Shown here: in pieces, positions 40,816 through 49,574 of the stretch
Layout: every line of letters starts with the position of its first letter
How positions within the stretch are numbered: the stretch's first letter is position 1
NCBI GenBank assembly: GCA_963801035.1
Contig: CAWDDF010000012.1
Location: forward strand, 1-64,000
Length of the DNA: 64,000 nucleotides
Reading direction: 5' to 3'
Source: JACCZX01 sp963801035
Lineage (GTDB): Bacteria > Pseudomonadota > Gammaproteobacteria > Burkholderiales > Burkholderiaceae_F
Notes under the pieces: generated by a model
Told to the model about the DNA's origin: nothing
What the model saw: only the letters and a program-made list of their open reading frames with translations
The model's database searches: none
Program-made: the position numbers and the translations under genes

Positions 40816-43662
40816 TCACGATGCAGGCAGTCGCTTCCGCTGCTCTTTGACCTTTTGCAAGGTTGCACCGAAGCCGTTCAGTCGCTCCTTTTCCTGCGCG
40901 ACGACGGCCGGCGGAGCGCGCTCGACGAAGCTTGCGTTGCCAAGCTTGACTTCTGCTTTGCGAATTTCGTTTTCCAAGCGTGCGATTTCCTTGTCGAGCC
41001 GCTCGCGTTCGGCACCGACGTCGACTTCTATCTTCAGCAGCAGCCGGTAATCGTCCACGACCTTGATCGGCGCGGCCTGGCCGTTGGCCGCGGCATTTAC
41101 ATCCGCGACGACCTCGATGTCCGATAAGCGCGCCAGTGCCTGTATATACGGCGACAACGACGCCAGCGTGGATGCGTCTCCCGACGCGACCAGCGGGACT
41201 TTCTGTGCAGGCGACAGGTTCATCTCGCTGCGCAGGTTTCTCAGTGAGTCGACGATGCGCTTCAACAACGCGACCGCAGCGTCTGACTGCGCATCCATCT
41301 TCTCCGGCTGGCTCTTGGGATACGGCTGAATCATGATCGATGTCTGCTGCTCTGCTGTGCGCTTGCCTGCAAGCAACGCAACCTTTTGCCATAACTCTTC
41401 TGTGACGAAGGGAATGATCGGGTGCGCGAGACGCAATGCAGCTTCGAGCACCCGCACCAGAGTTCGGCGCGTGCCGCGCTGCGTGGATTCGTCGCCGGCA
41501 GCCAACTGCACCTTGGCGAGCTCGACGTACCAGTCGCAGTACTCGTTCCACACAAAGGAATAGATCGCGTTGGCGACGTTGTCCAAACGGTAGTCGGCGA
41601 AACCTTTTGCGACCTCGGCTTCGGTGCGTTGCAACTCTCCGATGATCCATCGATCGACGAAGGACAGCTTGACCGGAAGTCTTTCGTCGATTCCGCAATC
41701 GCGGCCTTCGGTGTTCATCAGCACGAAGCGCGTTGCATTCCACAACTTGTTGCCGAAGTTACGGTAGCCCTCGCAGCGCTTGATATCGAAGTTGACGGTG
41801 CGGCCGAGCGTCGCCGAAGCCGCCATCGTGAATCGCAATGCATCGGCTCCGTACGGCGCAATACCGTTCGGAAAATGCTTGCGCACCTTCGCCGCAACCT
41901 TCGGTGCGTCTTCGGGTCGTCGCAGGCCGCTGGTGTTCTTTGCCACCAGCGATTCGAGGTCGATGCCATCGATGATGTCGAGCGGATCGAGCGTGTTGCC
42001 CTCGCTCTTCGACATCTTGGCGCCCTCGGCATCGCGAATCATGCCGTGGATGTAGACGTTGTGAAACGGAACGCGCCCGGTGAAATGGGTCGTCATCATG
42101 ATCATGCGCGCTACCCAGAAGAAGATGATGTCGTAGCCGGTGACCAGCACGGTTGACGGCAGGTACATGTCGTACGCGAGCTTGTCTTGCACGTTCGGCC
42201 AGCCGAGCGTCGAGAAGGGCAGCATCGCCGACGAGACCCACGTATCGAGTACATCGGGATCGCGTCTCAGCTGTGCATTGGCGCCCGCCTTGGCGCGTGC
42301 ATCCGCTTCGCTACGCGCGACGAACACATTGCCTTGCTCGTCGTACCACGCCGGAATCTGATGGCCCCACCACAGTTGTCGCGAGATGCACCAGTCCTGA
42401 ATATTCTCCAGCCACTGGTTGTAAATCGTCTTCCACTGCTCGGGAAAAATGTTGACGTCGCCGCGCGCGACGACATCGAGCGCCACCTGCGCGATCGATC
42501 GCCCCGGATGAAGCGTTCCATCGGGGGCGGGCTTGCTCATTGCCATGTACCACTGCTCAGATAGCATCGGCTCGACCACTTCGCCGGTGCGCTCGCAGCG
42601 CGGCACTGTCATCTTGTGAGGCTTCTCGCTGACGACGAGACCGGCGGCACGCAGATCGGCCAGCACCGCTTTGCGCGCCACGTAGCGATCCATTCCGCGA
42701 TATTTCGCCGGCGCGTTGTCGTTGATCGTTGCGGTCAGCGTGAAGATCGATATCGGCTCGAGTCCGTGTCGCTGGCCGACGGCGAAATCGTTGAAATCAT
42801 GCGCGGGCGTGATCTTCACCGCACCGGTTCCAAATTCCGGGTCAACATAATCGTCGGCAATCACCGGAATCGTGCGATCCGTCAGCGGCAATACCAGCGA
42901 CTTGCCGACTAGATGGCGATAGCGTTCGTCGCTCGGGTGCACAGCGACCGCGACGTCGCCCAGCATCGTTTCAGGGCGCGTGGTGGCGACGGTGATCGAT
43001 TCGTTTCCCTCGGCGGCGGGATAACGAATTTCCCAGATGCGGCCGTCTTCCTCTTCGGTTTCGACTTCCAGATCCGCCACCGCGGTTTGCAGCTTCGGAT
43101 CCCAGTTGACGAGCCGCTTGCCGCGGTAGATCAACCCCTGTTCATACAGGCGCACAAATGTTTCGACGACGACCTGCGATAGATCGTCGTCCATCGTGAA
43201 GTACTCGCGGCTCCAGTCGACCGATGCGCCGAGCCGTCGCATCTGCTGCAGGATCGCTGCGCCTGAAACGCGCTGCCACTCCCACACTTCTTCGACAAAT
43301 TTTTCGCGGCCGATCGCGCGCCGATCGATGCCCCTGGCTGCAAGCTGTCGTTCAACGACGATCTGCGTTGCGATGCCTGCGTGATCGGTGCCCGGCAACC
43401 AGAGCGTGTTGAAGCCGAGCATGCGGTGATAGCGAGTCAGCGCGTCCATGATCGTCTGATTGAACGCATGGCCCATATGCAGGATGCCGGTGCGATTCGG
43501 CGGCGGAAGCTGAATCGAGAACGACGGCTTGTCCGGATCCTTGCCGGCAGCAAAGTAGCCGCGCGATTCCCAGATCGGCGCCCAGCGCGCTTCGATCGCC
43601 GCTGGGTCGAAACTCTTTGCCAGGTCGCTCGCGGGCGAATCCGTTAAGTCAACACTCGTCAC
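40816..43662 (-). CDS. valS: Valyl-tRNA synthetase
   Basis: ValRS charges tRNA-Val and edits threonine. The 948-residue length is typical. The class I HIGH motif appears as TGILHMGHAFNQ near residue 60, and KMSKS is exact in EGAKMSKSEGNTLDP. The editing domain (TTRPETMLGDVAVAVHP) lies between. The anticodon-binding and C-terminal coiled-coil domains are present (LDKEIARLENEIRK). GTG at 43662 overlaps the upstream stop by four bases (GTGA), so valS is coupled to the Pro-rich protein gene and, before it, holC and pepA. Confidence 0.96.
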   Translation of the reverse strand: MTSVDLTDSPASDLAKSFDPAAIEARWAPIWESRGYFAAGKDPDKPSFSIQLPPPNRTGILHMGHAFNQTIMDALTRYHRMLGFNTLWLPGTDHAGIATQIVVERQLAARGIDRRAIGREKFVEEVWEWQRVSGAAILQQMRRLGASVDWSREYFTMDDDLSQVVVETFVRLYEQGLIYRGKRLVNWDPKLQTAVADLEVETEEEDGRIWEIRYPAAEGNESITVATTRPETMLGDVAVAVHPSDERYRHLVGKSLVLPLTDRTIPVIADDYVDPEFGTGAVKITPAHDFNDFAVGQRHGLEPISIFTLTATINDNAPAKYRGMDRYVARKAVLADLRAAGLVVSEKPHKMTVPRCERTGEVVEPMLSEQWYMAMSKPAPDGTLHPGRSIAQVALDVVARGDVNIFPEQWKTIYNQWLENIQDWCISRQLWWGHQIPAWYDEQGNVFVARSEADARAKAGANAQLRRDPDVLDTWVSSAMLPFSTLGWPNVQDKLAYDMYLPSTVLVTGYDIIFFWVARMIMMTTHFTGRVPFHNVYIHGMIRDAEGAKMSKSEGNTLDPLDIIDGIDLESLVAKNTSGLRRPEDAPKVAAKVRKHFPNGIAPYGADALRFTMAASATLGRTVNFDIKRCEGYRNFGNKLWNATRFVLMNTEGRDCGIDERLPVKLSFVDRWIIGELQRTEAEVAKGFADYRLDNVANAIYSFVWNEYCDWYVELAKVQLAAGDESTQRGTRRTLVRVLEAALRLAHPIIPFVTEELWQKVALLAGKRTAEQQTSIMIQPYPKSQPEKMDAQSDAAVALLKRIVDSLRNLRSEMNLSPAQKVPLVASGDASTLASLSPYIQALARLSDIEVVADVNAAANGQAAPIKVVDDYRLLLKIEVDVGAERERLDKEIARLENEIRKAEVKLGNASFVERAPPAVVAQEKERLNGFGATLQKVKEQRKRLPAS

Positions 43663-44246
43663 TTCGATGCCGAACGCTGACGCTCGAGCTCGGCAGCAAT
43701 CGCACGCGAGATCGTTTCACGCACGGTGGTGTCGAGCGCCGGCCGGAGATCAGAAATCAATGCAGACAAAGCGCGCACCAACGTGGGCTGCAAGCGGTCC
43801 CGCACCTGCCGCTCCAGCTCAGCGGAAAGCTGTGGCTGCAGTTCGCGCAGCAGACTCTCGCGCAGCTGCGCTTCCATTTGTTCCCAATCGATGGCAGGTG
43901 GTGGCGGTGCTGCTTCAGGCGGCGGTGCGGTAGAGAAGACGGGAGCAACCGAGGCCACCGACGCAAACAGTGTCGACGGTGGCGGCGCGGGCTTCGGGCG
44001 CGCCACCGCTTCAGGTGCAGCCGGCTCCGGCTTGGGCATCAGCAGTGCAGCAACTGGGGGCGGCGGCGAAGGCACCGCCGGCGCGACCACCGGTGGTGGC
44101 GGTTGCGGCAGCGAGATATCGAGGTCCAATGACGGCAGCGTCAGCCGCTCTGTCAGCACGGGGATCGTGGCATCGTCGGGCATTACTTTGCCGCCGGGCT
44201 GCGTCAGCCGCTCGAGGTCGGTGGACTTGCGGGAGCTAGTCGCCAT
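43659..44246 (-). CDS. Pro-rich protein between holC and valS
   Basis: The 195-residue product has a polar N-terminus (MATSSRKSTDLERLTQPGG), a low-complexity stretch rich in Pro, Ala and Val from about residue 45 to 115, and a charged helical C-terminal part (EQMEAQLRESLLRELQ, then QLSAELERQVRDRLQPTLVR). The coiled-coil-like end is the most conserved part of similar proteins found next to valS in betaproteobacteria. No function is known. Its stop overlaps the valS start, and it follows holC by about 78 bases, which contain a GC-rich palindromic repeat. Confidence 0.7.
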   Translation of the reverse strand: MATSSRKSTDLERLTQPGGKVMPDDATIPVLTERLTLPSLDLDISLPQPPPPVVAPAVPSPPPPVAALLMPKPEPAAPEAVARPKPAPPPSTLFASVASVAPVFSTAPPPEAAPPPPAIDWEQMEAQLRESLLRELQPQLSAELERQVRDRLQPTLVRALSALISDLRPALDTTVRETISRAIAAELERQRSASK

Positions 44247-44252
44247 GTCAGT

Positions 44253-44313
44253 GCCGCCGGGCCGCCCCAAGGCGCTGACGCGCCCCCGCGGGGGGCAGCG
44301 AACGTAGCGAGGC
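44253..44313. repeat. GC-rich intergenic palindromic repeat (Comamonadaceae type)
   Basis: The stretch reads GCCGCCGGGCCGCCCCAAGG, then a spacer, then the hairpin GCCCCCGCGGGGGGC and a tail GCAGCGAACGTAGCGAGG. It resembles the dispersed intergenic elements of Comamonadaceae genomes from memory (CCGCCCCAAGGCG, then a C-run/G-run hairpin, then GGCAGCGA). Only this copy is in the window. It might also slow RNA polymerase between holC and the Pro-rich gene. Confidence 0.5.
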
Positions 44314-44324
44314 GCCATCGGTCC

Positions 44325-44753
44325 TCATGTCACTTCGATTGCGGTCGGCTGAAATCCGCGATCGCGGTAACACTTGAAACGCGCACGTGCTCGTTGCCGA
44401 TCACCATCATCGCTCGACACGACTTCGATCACCCGCTCATAGCGCGCAAAAAAACTCTCGAAATCCGGAGGGACATCGTCGTCGAGCGTCAGCAGCACGT
44501 CACTGTCAGGTGCAGAGCCTGAATCTGGCGCCAGAATCACCGGTGTCGTTGATGCAAACGGGGAGCCGGCGTAGACGTGCGGGACGAAATCCAGAGCCGA
44601 AAACGTCCACAGCGCCTGATCAAACTGTGCGAGCCGATCAGCCTGGCGGGCGTAGACGACGGCTCGCTTCTGCGACGCACGCGCCTTGCGGATCACGCGG
44701 CACGCGTAGTGCACGCGATGCCCGACGCCAATGTGAAAGTCAATACGTGTCAC
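44325..44753 (-). CDS. holC: DNA polymerase III chi subunit
   Basis: The chi subunit links the clamp loader (via psi) to SSB. The 142-residue protein follows the HolC pattern: MTRIDFHIG at the start, VIRKARASQKRAVVYARQ, LAQFDQALWTF and FVPHVYAG. Its place between pepA and valS is the conserved arrangement in beta- and gammaproteobacteria. It starts ten bases before the pepA stop region ends, in the same operon. Confidence 0.93.
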   Translation of the reverse strand: MTRIDFHIGVGHRVHYACRVIRKARASQKRAVVYARQADRLAQFDQALWTFSALDFVPHVYAGSPFASTTPVILAPDSGSAPDSDVLLTLDDDVPPDFESFFARYERVIEVVSSDDGDRQRARARFKCYRDRGFQPTAIEVT

Positions 44754-44763
44754 CGGGTCTCGA

Positions 44764-46239
44764 CTACTTTGCTCGGTCTATTAAAAACTGTGACAAAAGC
44801 GGCACCGGCCGGCCGGTCGCTCCCTTCGCAGTTCCACCTTTCCATGCAGTCCCTGCGATGTCCAGGTGCGCCCATGGGTACGCATTCGCAAAGCGCGCCA
44901 GGAAGCACGCAGCGATCACCGCGCCGGCACCCGGCGTCCCGATGTTGGCCATGTCCGCAAAATTGGATTTCAACTGCTCCTGATAGTCCTCGCCGAGCGG
45001 CATCAGCCATGCCGGATCTCCGGACTCGCGGCTTGCCCTGATCAATTGATCGGCAAGTTGGTCGTTGTTCGAGAACAGGCCCGAGTTGACGCCGCCGAGT
45101 GCGACGACACAGGCGCCGGTCAGCGTGGCGATATCGATGACCGCTGCGGGTTTGAAGCGCTCGCTATAGGTGAGCGCATCACAAAGAATCAAACGGCCTT
45201 CGGCGTCAGTGTTTAGAACTTCGATCGTCTGTCCTGACATCGAAGTAACGATGTCGCCCGGCTTGACCGCGCCTCCCGATGGCATGTTCTCGCATGCGGC
45301 CACGACGCCAATCACGTTGATTTTGAGCTTCAGCTCTGCCAGCGCACGCATCGTGCCAATCACGCTCGCAGCCCCGCACATATCGAACTTCATCTCGTCC
45401 ATCGCGGCGCCGGGCTTGAGCGAGATGCCGCCGGAGTCGAACGTGATGCCTTTACCGACGAGCACGATGGGGGCGCCCTTTGCCGCGCCTTTGTACTTCA
45501 GCACAATCAGGCGCGGGGGCTGTGCGGAGCCCTTTGCGACCGACAAGAACGAACCCATTTTCAGCGCTTCAAGCTGCTTCGTCTCCAGCACTTCGATATC
45601 GAGCTTCCATTGCTTCGCCATCTTGCGCGCTTCGTCCGCGAGAAAGCTCGGAGTGCAAATGTTCGGCGGCAAGTTACCCAACCGCTTTGTCAGCTCCATG
45701 CCGTTGGCAATCGCGCCGCCGTATCGCAAACCGCGCTCGGCGCCCGGGTTGCTCGCTTTGAGCAACAAGCCGACGGTGTTGGCGCCGGCGGCGTCCGGTT
45801 CGCGCTTGCTTTTCAACTCATCAGTACGAAAAACCGCTTCTCGCGCAGCGATGGCAAGACTGCATGCCTGCCATGCAGCGTCGCGCTTCTTGACGTGCCA
45901 ATCGAGTGCCGCCACCGTGACGTTCTTCGCGGCGCCGTTGAACGCTTTGACGCTTCCCCGCACGGCGTCGACGAAGTGACGCTCATTGAAGTCGTCCTTG
46001 GCGCCGAGCCCTGTCAACAAAACGCGCCGAGCGGCGATACCTTCGACCGCCAGCAGCGGCAACGTCGCGCCGCGCTTGCCGGTCATGTCACCGCTTTTGA
46101 CGGCTGCTTTGATAGCCCCCTTGCTGGCAGCGTCAAGCGACTTCGCGGTCGGTGTCAGCTCCCCGTCAGCATGGACACCGACGACGATGGCATCCGTCTT
46201 GATTGTCTCGGGCCTGCCGACCGCTGTGATAAATTCCAT
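44764..46239 (-). CDS. pepA: Leucyl aminopeptidase (cytosol aminopeptidase, M17)
   Basis: PepA removes N-terminal residues, preferring leucine, and in E. coli also binds DNA. The 491-residue protein has the M17 residues: the catalytic and metal-binding Lys/Asp in VGKGITFDSGGI, and the signature NTDAEGRLIL. The N-terminal macro-like domain and C-terminal hexamerising domain have normal length. The stop lies ten bases before holC. The gene is divergent from lptF across 164 bases, which must hold both promoters. Confidence 0.95.
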   Translation of the reverse strand: MEFITAVGRPETIKTDAIVVGVHADGELTPTAKSLDAASKGAIKAAVKSGDMTGKRGATLPLLAVEGIAARRVLLTGLGAKDDFNERHFVDAVRGSVKAFNGAAKNVTVAALDWHVKKRDAAWQACSLAIAAREAVFRTDELKSKREPDAAGANTVGLLLKASNPGAERGLRYGGAIANGMELTKRLGNLPPNICTPSFLADEARKMAKQWKLDIEVLETKQLEALKMGSFLSVAKGSAQPPRLIVLKYKGAAKGAPIVLVGKGITFDSGGISLKPGAAMDEMKFDMCGAASVIGTMRALAELKLKINVIGVVAACENMPSGGAVKPGDIVTSMSGQTIEVLNTDAEGRLILCDALTYSERFKPAAVIDIATLTGACVVALGGVNSGLFSNNDQLADQLIRASRESGDPAWLMPLGEDYQEQLKSNFADMANIGTPGAGAVIAACFLARFANAYPWAHLDIAGTAWKGGTAKGATGRPVPLLSQFLIDRAK

Positions 46240-46403
46240 CGGCGTTTCTCCTTCGCCTTTCTCGCGTTCTAGTTTGCAAATTGTCCAACTGCTTTGCCAA
46301 CGAGGCGTTTAGCGATCTTATGCAGCGCAATGCCGCTTGCAGTGGGCGAGGCAGTATATAGCCCCGAAAAGCGCGATCCGATCCGCGATCTGAGCCCGTC
46401 GCG

Positions 46404-47522
46404 ATGATTTTCCAGCGCTCGGTTGTCTCGGAGTTGACCAGCACCGCGAGTGCGGTTTTCACTGTTTTGTTTTCGATTATTTTTTCGGTCGGCCTGGTGC
46501 GCATCCTTGGCCAGGCCGCCGGCGGTCGCATCGACAATCAGGCGGTGTTCGAGCTGCTCGCGCTAACGGCCCTGGTGTGGCTGCCGATCATGTTGACGCT
46601 GACGCTGTTCGTTTCGGTCTTGATGACGCTGACGCGTGCTTATCGCGATTCCGAAATGGTGGTGTGGTTTACCGCCGGCCGCAGCTTAACGGCGTGGATT
46701 GGACCGGTGCTGCGCTTCGCCTGGCCGATCGTCGTATCGATCACGCTGCTCGCGTTGTTCGTCACGCCATGGTCGAACTCGCAGATCGAAGAAATGCGCG
46801 CGCGGTTTGCTCAGCGTGATGATGTGAGCCGCGTTGCGCCGGGGCGCTTCATCGAGTCTGGCGGCACCGATCGCGTGTTCTTCGTCGAGTCGGTCGATGT
46901 TCTTGATGGCCAGGTGCGTAACGTATTTGTCAGCATGCGCAGTGAGGGCCGCGAAGGTCTGATCGTCGCTGCCAAAGGCGTGATCGAGCTCGCCGACAAC
47001 GGCGATCGCTTTCTGGTGCTCGAACAGGGACGGCGTTACGAGGGAACGCCGGGCAAGCTCGAGTATCGAACGATGGAGTTCGACCGCTACGCGATCAGGC
47101 TCGAAAGCCGTGCGGATCAGCCAATCGCCGAGCAGCGCGCGAAATCATTGACGCTGATGCAGCTGTTGGCGGAACCCACGCAACTGAATCTGGGAGAAAT
47201 CATGTGGCGCATCGGGCTGCCGGTCGTCGCGCTGTTGGTCAGCCTGCTCGCGATTCCATTGGCCTACGTGAATCCCCGCGTCGGGCGCTCGTTCAATCTG
47301 ATCGTGGCCGTGCTGCTTTTCACTTTCTATCTGAATGTGTTGAATACCGTGCAGGCGTACGTGCAGCAGGGCAGGCTCGACTTCAACATCGGCGTGTGGA
47401 TCGTGCACGCGCTGTTTCTGGTGCTGGTCATTGCATTGTTTGCGCGCCGCGTCTACATGCTGCGTTGGTTGCCGCGCTGGCCGCGGTCCGTAAAGCGTGC
47501 GGCCGGAGCAGAGCCCTCGTGA
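46404..47522 (+). CDS. lptF: LptF, permease of the LPS export ABC transporter
   Basis: LptF and LptG form the membrane part of the LptB2FG pump that extracts LPS from the inner membrane. The 372-residue protein starts MIFQRSVVSELTSTASAVF and has the six-segment YjgP/YjgQ layout: three N-terminal segments, a periplasmic beta-jellyroll domain (about residues 120 to 260) and three C-terminal segments. Its stop overlaps the lptG start by three bases. Confidence 0.95.
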   Translation: MIFQRSVVSELTSTASAVFTVLFSIIFSVGLVRILGQAAGGRIDNQAVFELLALTALVWLPIMLTLTLFVSVLMTLTRAYRDSEMVVWFTAGRSLTAWIGPVLRFAWPIVVSITLLALFVTPWSNSQIEEMRARFAQRDDVSRVAPGRFIESGGTDRVFFVESVDVLDGQVRNVFVSMRSEGREGLIVAAKGVIELADNGDRFLVLEQGRRYEGTPGKLEYRTMEFDRYAIRLESRADQPIAEQRAKSLTLMQLLAEPTQLNLGEIMWRIGLPVVALLVSLLAIPLAYVNPRVGRSFNLIVAVLLFTFYLNVLNTVQAYVQQGRLDFNIGVWIVHALFLVLVIALFARRVYMLRWLPRWPRSVKRAAGAEPS

Positions 47523-48664
47523 GAACCATCCGCCGCTATCTGTGGCTCGAGATCGCCAGCGCGAGCCTTTTCGTGCTGTTTGCACTGCTGGCGCTGTTTC
47601 TGTTCTTTGACATGGTGGCGCAGCTCGACGATGTCGGCCAGCGCGGCTTTCGCTTTCGCGACGCACTTTTCTATGTTGCGCTGACTTTGCCCTCGCGTAC
47701 CTACGAGCTGATGCCGATCGCAGCGTTGATCGGCACGATTTACGCACTATCCAAGCTCGCGGCCAATTCCGAATTTACGATCATGCGCGTGTCCGGCATG
47801 AGCACACGTCGCCTGATGAACAGCCTGATCGGCATCGGGTTGATCTTCGTGGTGTTGACCTACGTACTGGGGGAATTCGTTTCGCCGCCTGCTGAGCAGC
47901 TGGCGCAGAGAGCGCGGCTTCAGGCAACCGGCTCGCCGGTCACCGTTCGCGAGTTTCGCTCGGGGGTCTGGGTGCGCGACGTCGTGAAGCAGCCCGGCGC
48001 GGGAGGTGTTGTGGCATTTCGTTTCATCAACGTCCGACACGTCGCGCCTGATGCGACCACTAAGAATTGGAGAATTTTCGAATTCGATCCCGATTACAAG
48101 CTGCGCTCGATCATGACTGCGGAGACCGGACAGTACGATCCGGGAACCGGCTGGACGCTGTACAACGTCGTCGAAACTCGATTACCGGGCCCGATCGCCG
48201 GCGCGACAGTGCCGCAAATAAAGGCCGCCCGGACCGAAGTCGTGAAGTCGGAGCAGGTTGCCTGGCCTTCCGAGTTAAAGCCCGACATTTTCGGCGTAAT
48301 GATCGTGCAGCCCGAGCGCATGGCCGGCTGGGATCTCGCGCAGTACATCCAACATCTGGCAGACAACCGTCAGCAAACAGAGCGCTACGAAATTGCGTTC
48401 TGGAGCAAGCTCTTTTACCCCTGGGCGGTCGTCGTGATGATGGTGCTTGCGTTGCCCTTCGCATTCCTGCACGTACGCTCGGGAGGCGTCAGCTTCAAGA
48501 TCTTTGCAGGCGTGATGATCGGTGTCGCGTTCTACGGACTTAACAAGTTGTTCGCACACCTTGGATTGCTAAACACCTGGCCACCGATCATCGTCGCCGC
48601 GCTGCCTAGCCTGGTCGTGCTCGCGACGGCAATGAGTGCGCTGTACTGGATTGAACGCAGGTAG
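47519..48664 (+). CDS. lptG: LptG, permease of the LPS export ABC transporter
   Basis: LptG pairs with LptF in LPS transport. The start is the GTG at 47519 (MRTIRRYLWLEIASASLFVL), overlapping the lptF TGA, so the two are translationally coupled; no upstream ribosome site is needed. The 381 residues contain six hydrophobic segments around a periplasmic jellyroll domain, and the coupling-helix region SEFTIMRVSGMSTRRL after segment 3. The C-terminus ends ALYWIERR as expected. Confidence 0.95.
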   Translation: MRTIRRYLWLEIASASLFVLFALLALFLFFDMVAQLDDVGQRGFRFRDALFYVALTLPSRTYELMPIAALIGTIYALSKLAANSEFTIMRVSGMSTRRLMNSLIGIGLIFVVLTYVLGEFVSPPAEQLAQRARLQATGSPVTVREFRSGVWVRDVVKQPGAGGVVAFRFINVRHVAPDATTKNWRIFEFDPDYKLRSIMTAETGQYDPGTGWTLYNVVETRLPGPIAGATVPQIKAARTEVVKSEQVAWPSELKPDIFGVMIVQPERMAGWDLAQYIQHLADNRQQTERYEIAFWSKLFYPWAVVVMMVLALPFAFLHVRSGGVSFKIFAGVMIGVAFYGLNKLFAHLGLLNTWPPIIVAALPSLVVLATAMSALYWIERR

Positions 48665-48799
48665 CCACGCTGTTGCTATGCGATCGCGCGCTTGACCAGT
48701 CGCTCGCCGACGCACACTACGATCTGGGATTACTCTACGAATCGCTGGGCAACCAAAAGGCGCTGCGGCACTCAAGGCTCACCGCTGGGCCCGAGTAGC
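48665..48799 (+). pseudogene. Remnant of a tetratricopeptide-repeat gene
   Basis: In the frame through 48679 the DNA reads CDRALDQSLADAHYDLGLLY, then ESLGNQKALRH. This is an almost perfect TPR unit (Ala, Tyr, Leu-Gly and Tyr at the expected spacing). There is no start codon, and a likely lost Ala codon after QK puts the end out of pattern. It overlaps the 3' end of the minus-strand gene at 48772. It looks like the tail of a deleted gene left at a rearrangement point after lptG. Confidence 0.45.
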
Positions 48800-49458
48800 G
48801 TCGGTTCCACGTGCGCTCGCGGCACCCCCGAGCGTGGTGCACCCTGCACGGCTGCTAGCATCACCAGCACCGGCAACATCAGTTCGAGCGCTTCTTCCAG
48901 AGACAGCGCCACCAGACGCGCTCTCTCAGACAACGCATGGCCGGACCCACGTGCAAGCGCCGGCAACTGGTCCATGATCTGGGAAAGAACCAGAGTACAT
49001 CCAAGCACCGCCAGCGTTACCGCGACCGGGCGTCCGCGCCACCCCCCTCTCGCGACGACCAATCCGTAACGCACCAGCAGCCAGCCCGTGGCGAACACCA
49101 CCAGCAGAACTAGCAGGCCGGCCAGACCCACAAAGAACGCGTGGTCGCTGACCAGCCCTGCCTCCAGCAGAAGTCTGCGCAGGCTTACTTCGCGTGCGAT
49201 ACACGCGGTCATCACCACCGTGCCCGCCAGCGCCGCGGCGTTGCCGAACAACGGATTGCGTATCGCCCAGAGGGATGCGATCGCGATGCCGTAAAACACG
49301 ACGGTCGCATTCTCGACCGGCCCGGATTCCCGCATGAGTTCCCGGACCATCTCCACGGGCAACGCCCATCCTGCACCGACGGCTCCAGCGCAAGCCGCCA
49401 GCACGGCCAGCAACGCGAGTCGCGGCGACGTTTGTGTCCATGCAGCAGTCGCGTTCAT
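48772..49458 (-). CDS. Unrecognised polytopic membrane protein
   Basis: The 228-residue product has about six hydrophobic segments (for example LALLAVLAACAGAVGAGWAL and GLAGLLVLLVVFATGWLLV). Acidic residues sit in or next to the membrane (ESGPVENATVVFYG and SLEEALELMLPV), as does IMDQLP. I do not recognise the family. The end from about residue 205 is polar and may be an out-of-pattern tail, because the gene overlaps a TPR remnant there. No operon partner lies close by. Confidence 0.6.
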   Translation of the reverse strand: MNATAAWTQTSPRLALLAVLAACAGAVGAGWALPVEMVRELMRESGPVENATVVFYGIAIASLWAIRNPLFGNAAALAGTVVMTACIAREVSLRRLLLEAGLVSDHAFFVGLAGLLVLLVVFATGWLLVRYGLVVARGGWRGRPVAVTLAVLGCTLVLSQIMDQLPALARGSGHALSERARLVALSLEEALELMLPVLVMLAAVQGAPRSGVPRAHVEPTLLGPSGEP

Positions 49459-49574
49459 GTCTCGACGCGAGTGGATCGCGGGGTGAGGTAGACGTTAAAC
49501 GGTAAATGTGGACTTGGGCAGCCAGTGCGAAGGATGCCACGCGCCGCGAGTGCGCGGCTCCTCCGCCTAGCAGT

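Noticed and set aside
49543..49558. GCCGCG-AGTG-CGCGGC hairpin downstream of the glucan synthase gene as its terminator.
   Set aside because: The stem has six pairs and no U-tract follows on the minus strand, so it was not listed as a terminator.
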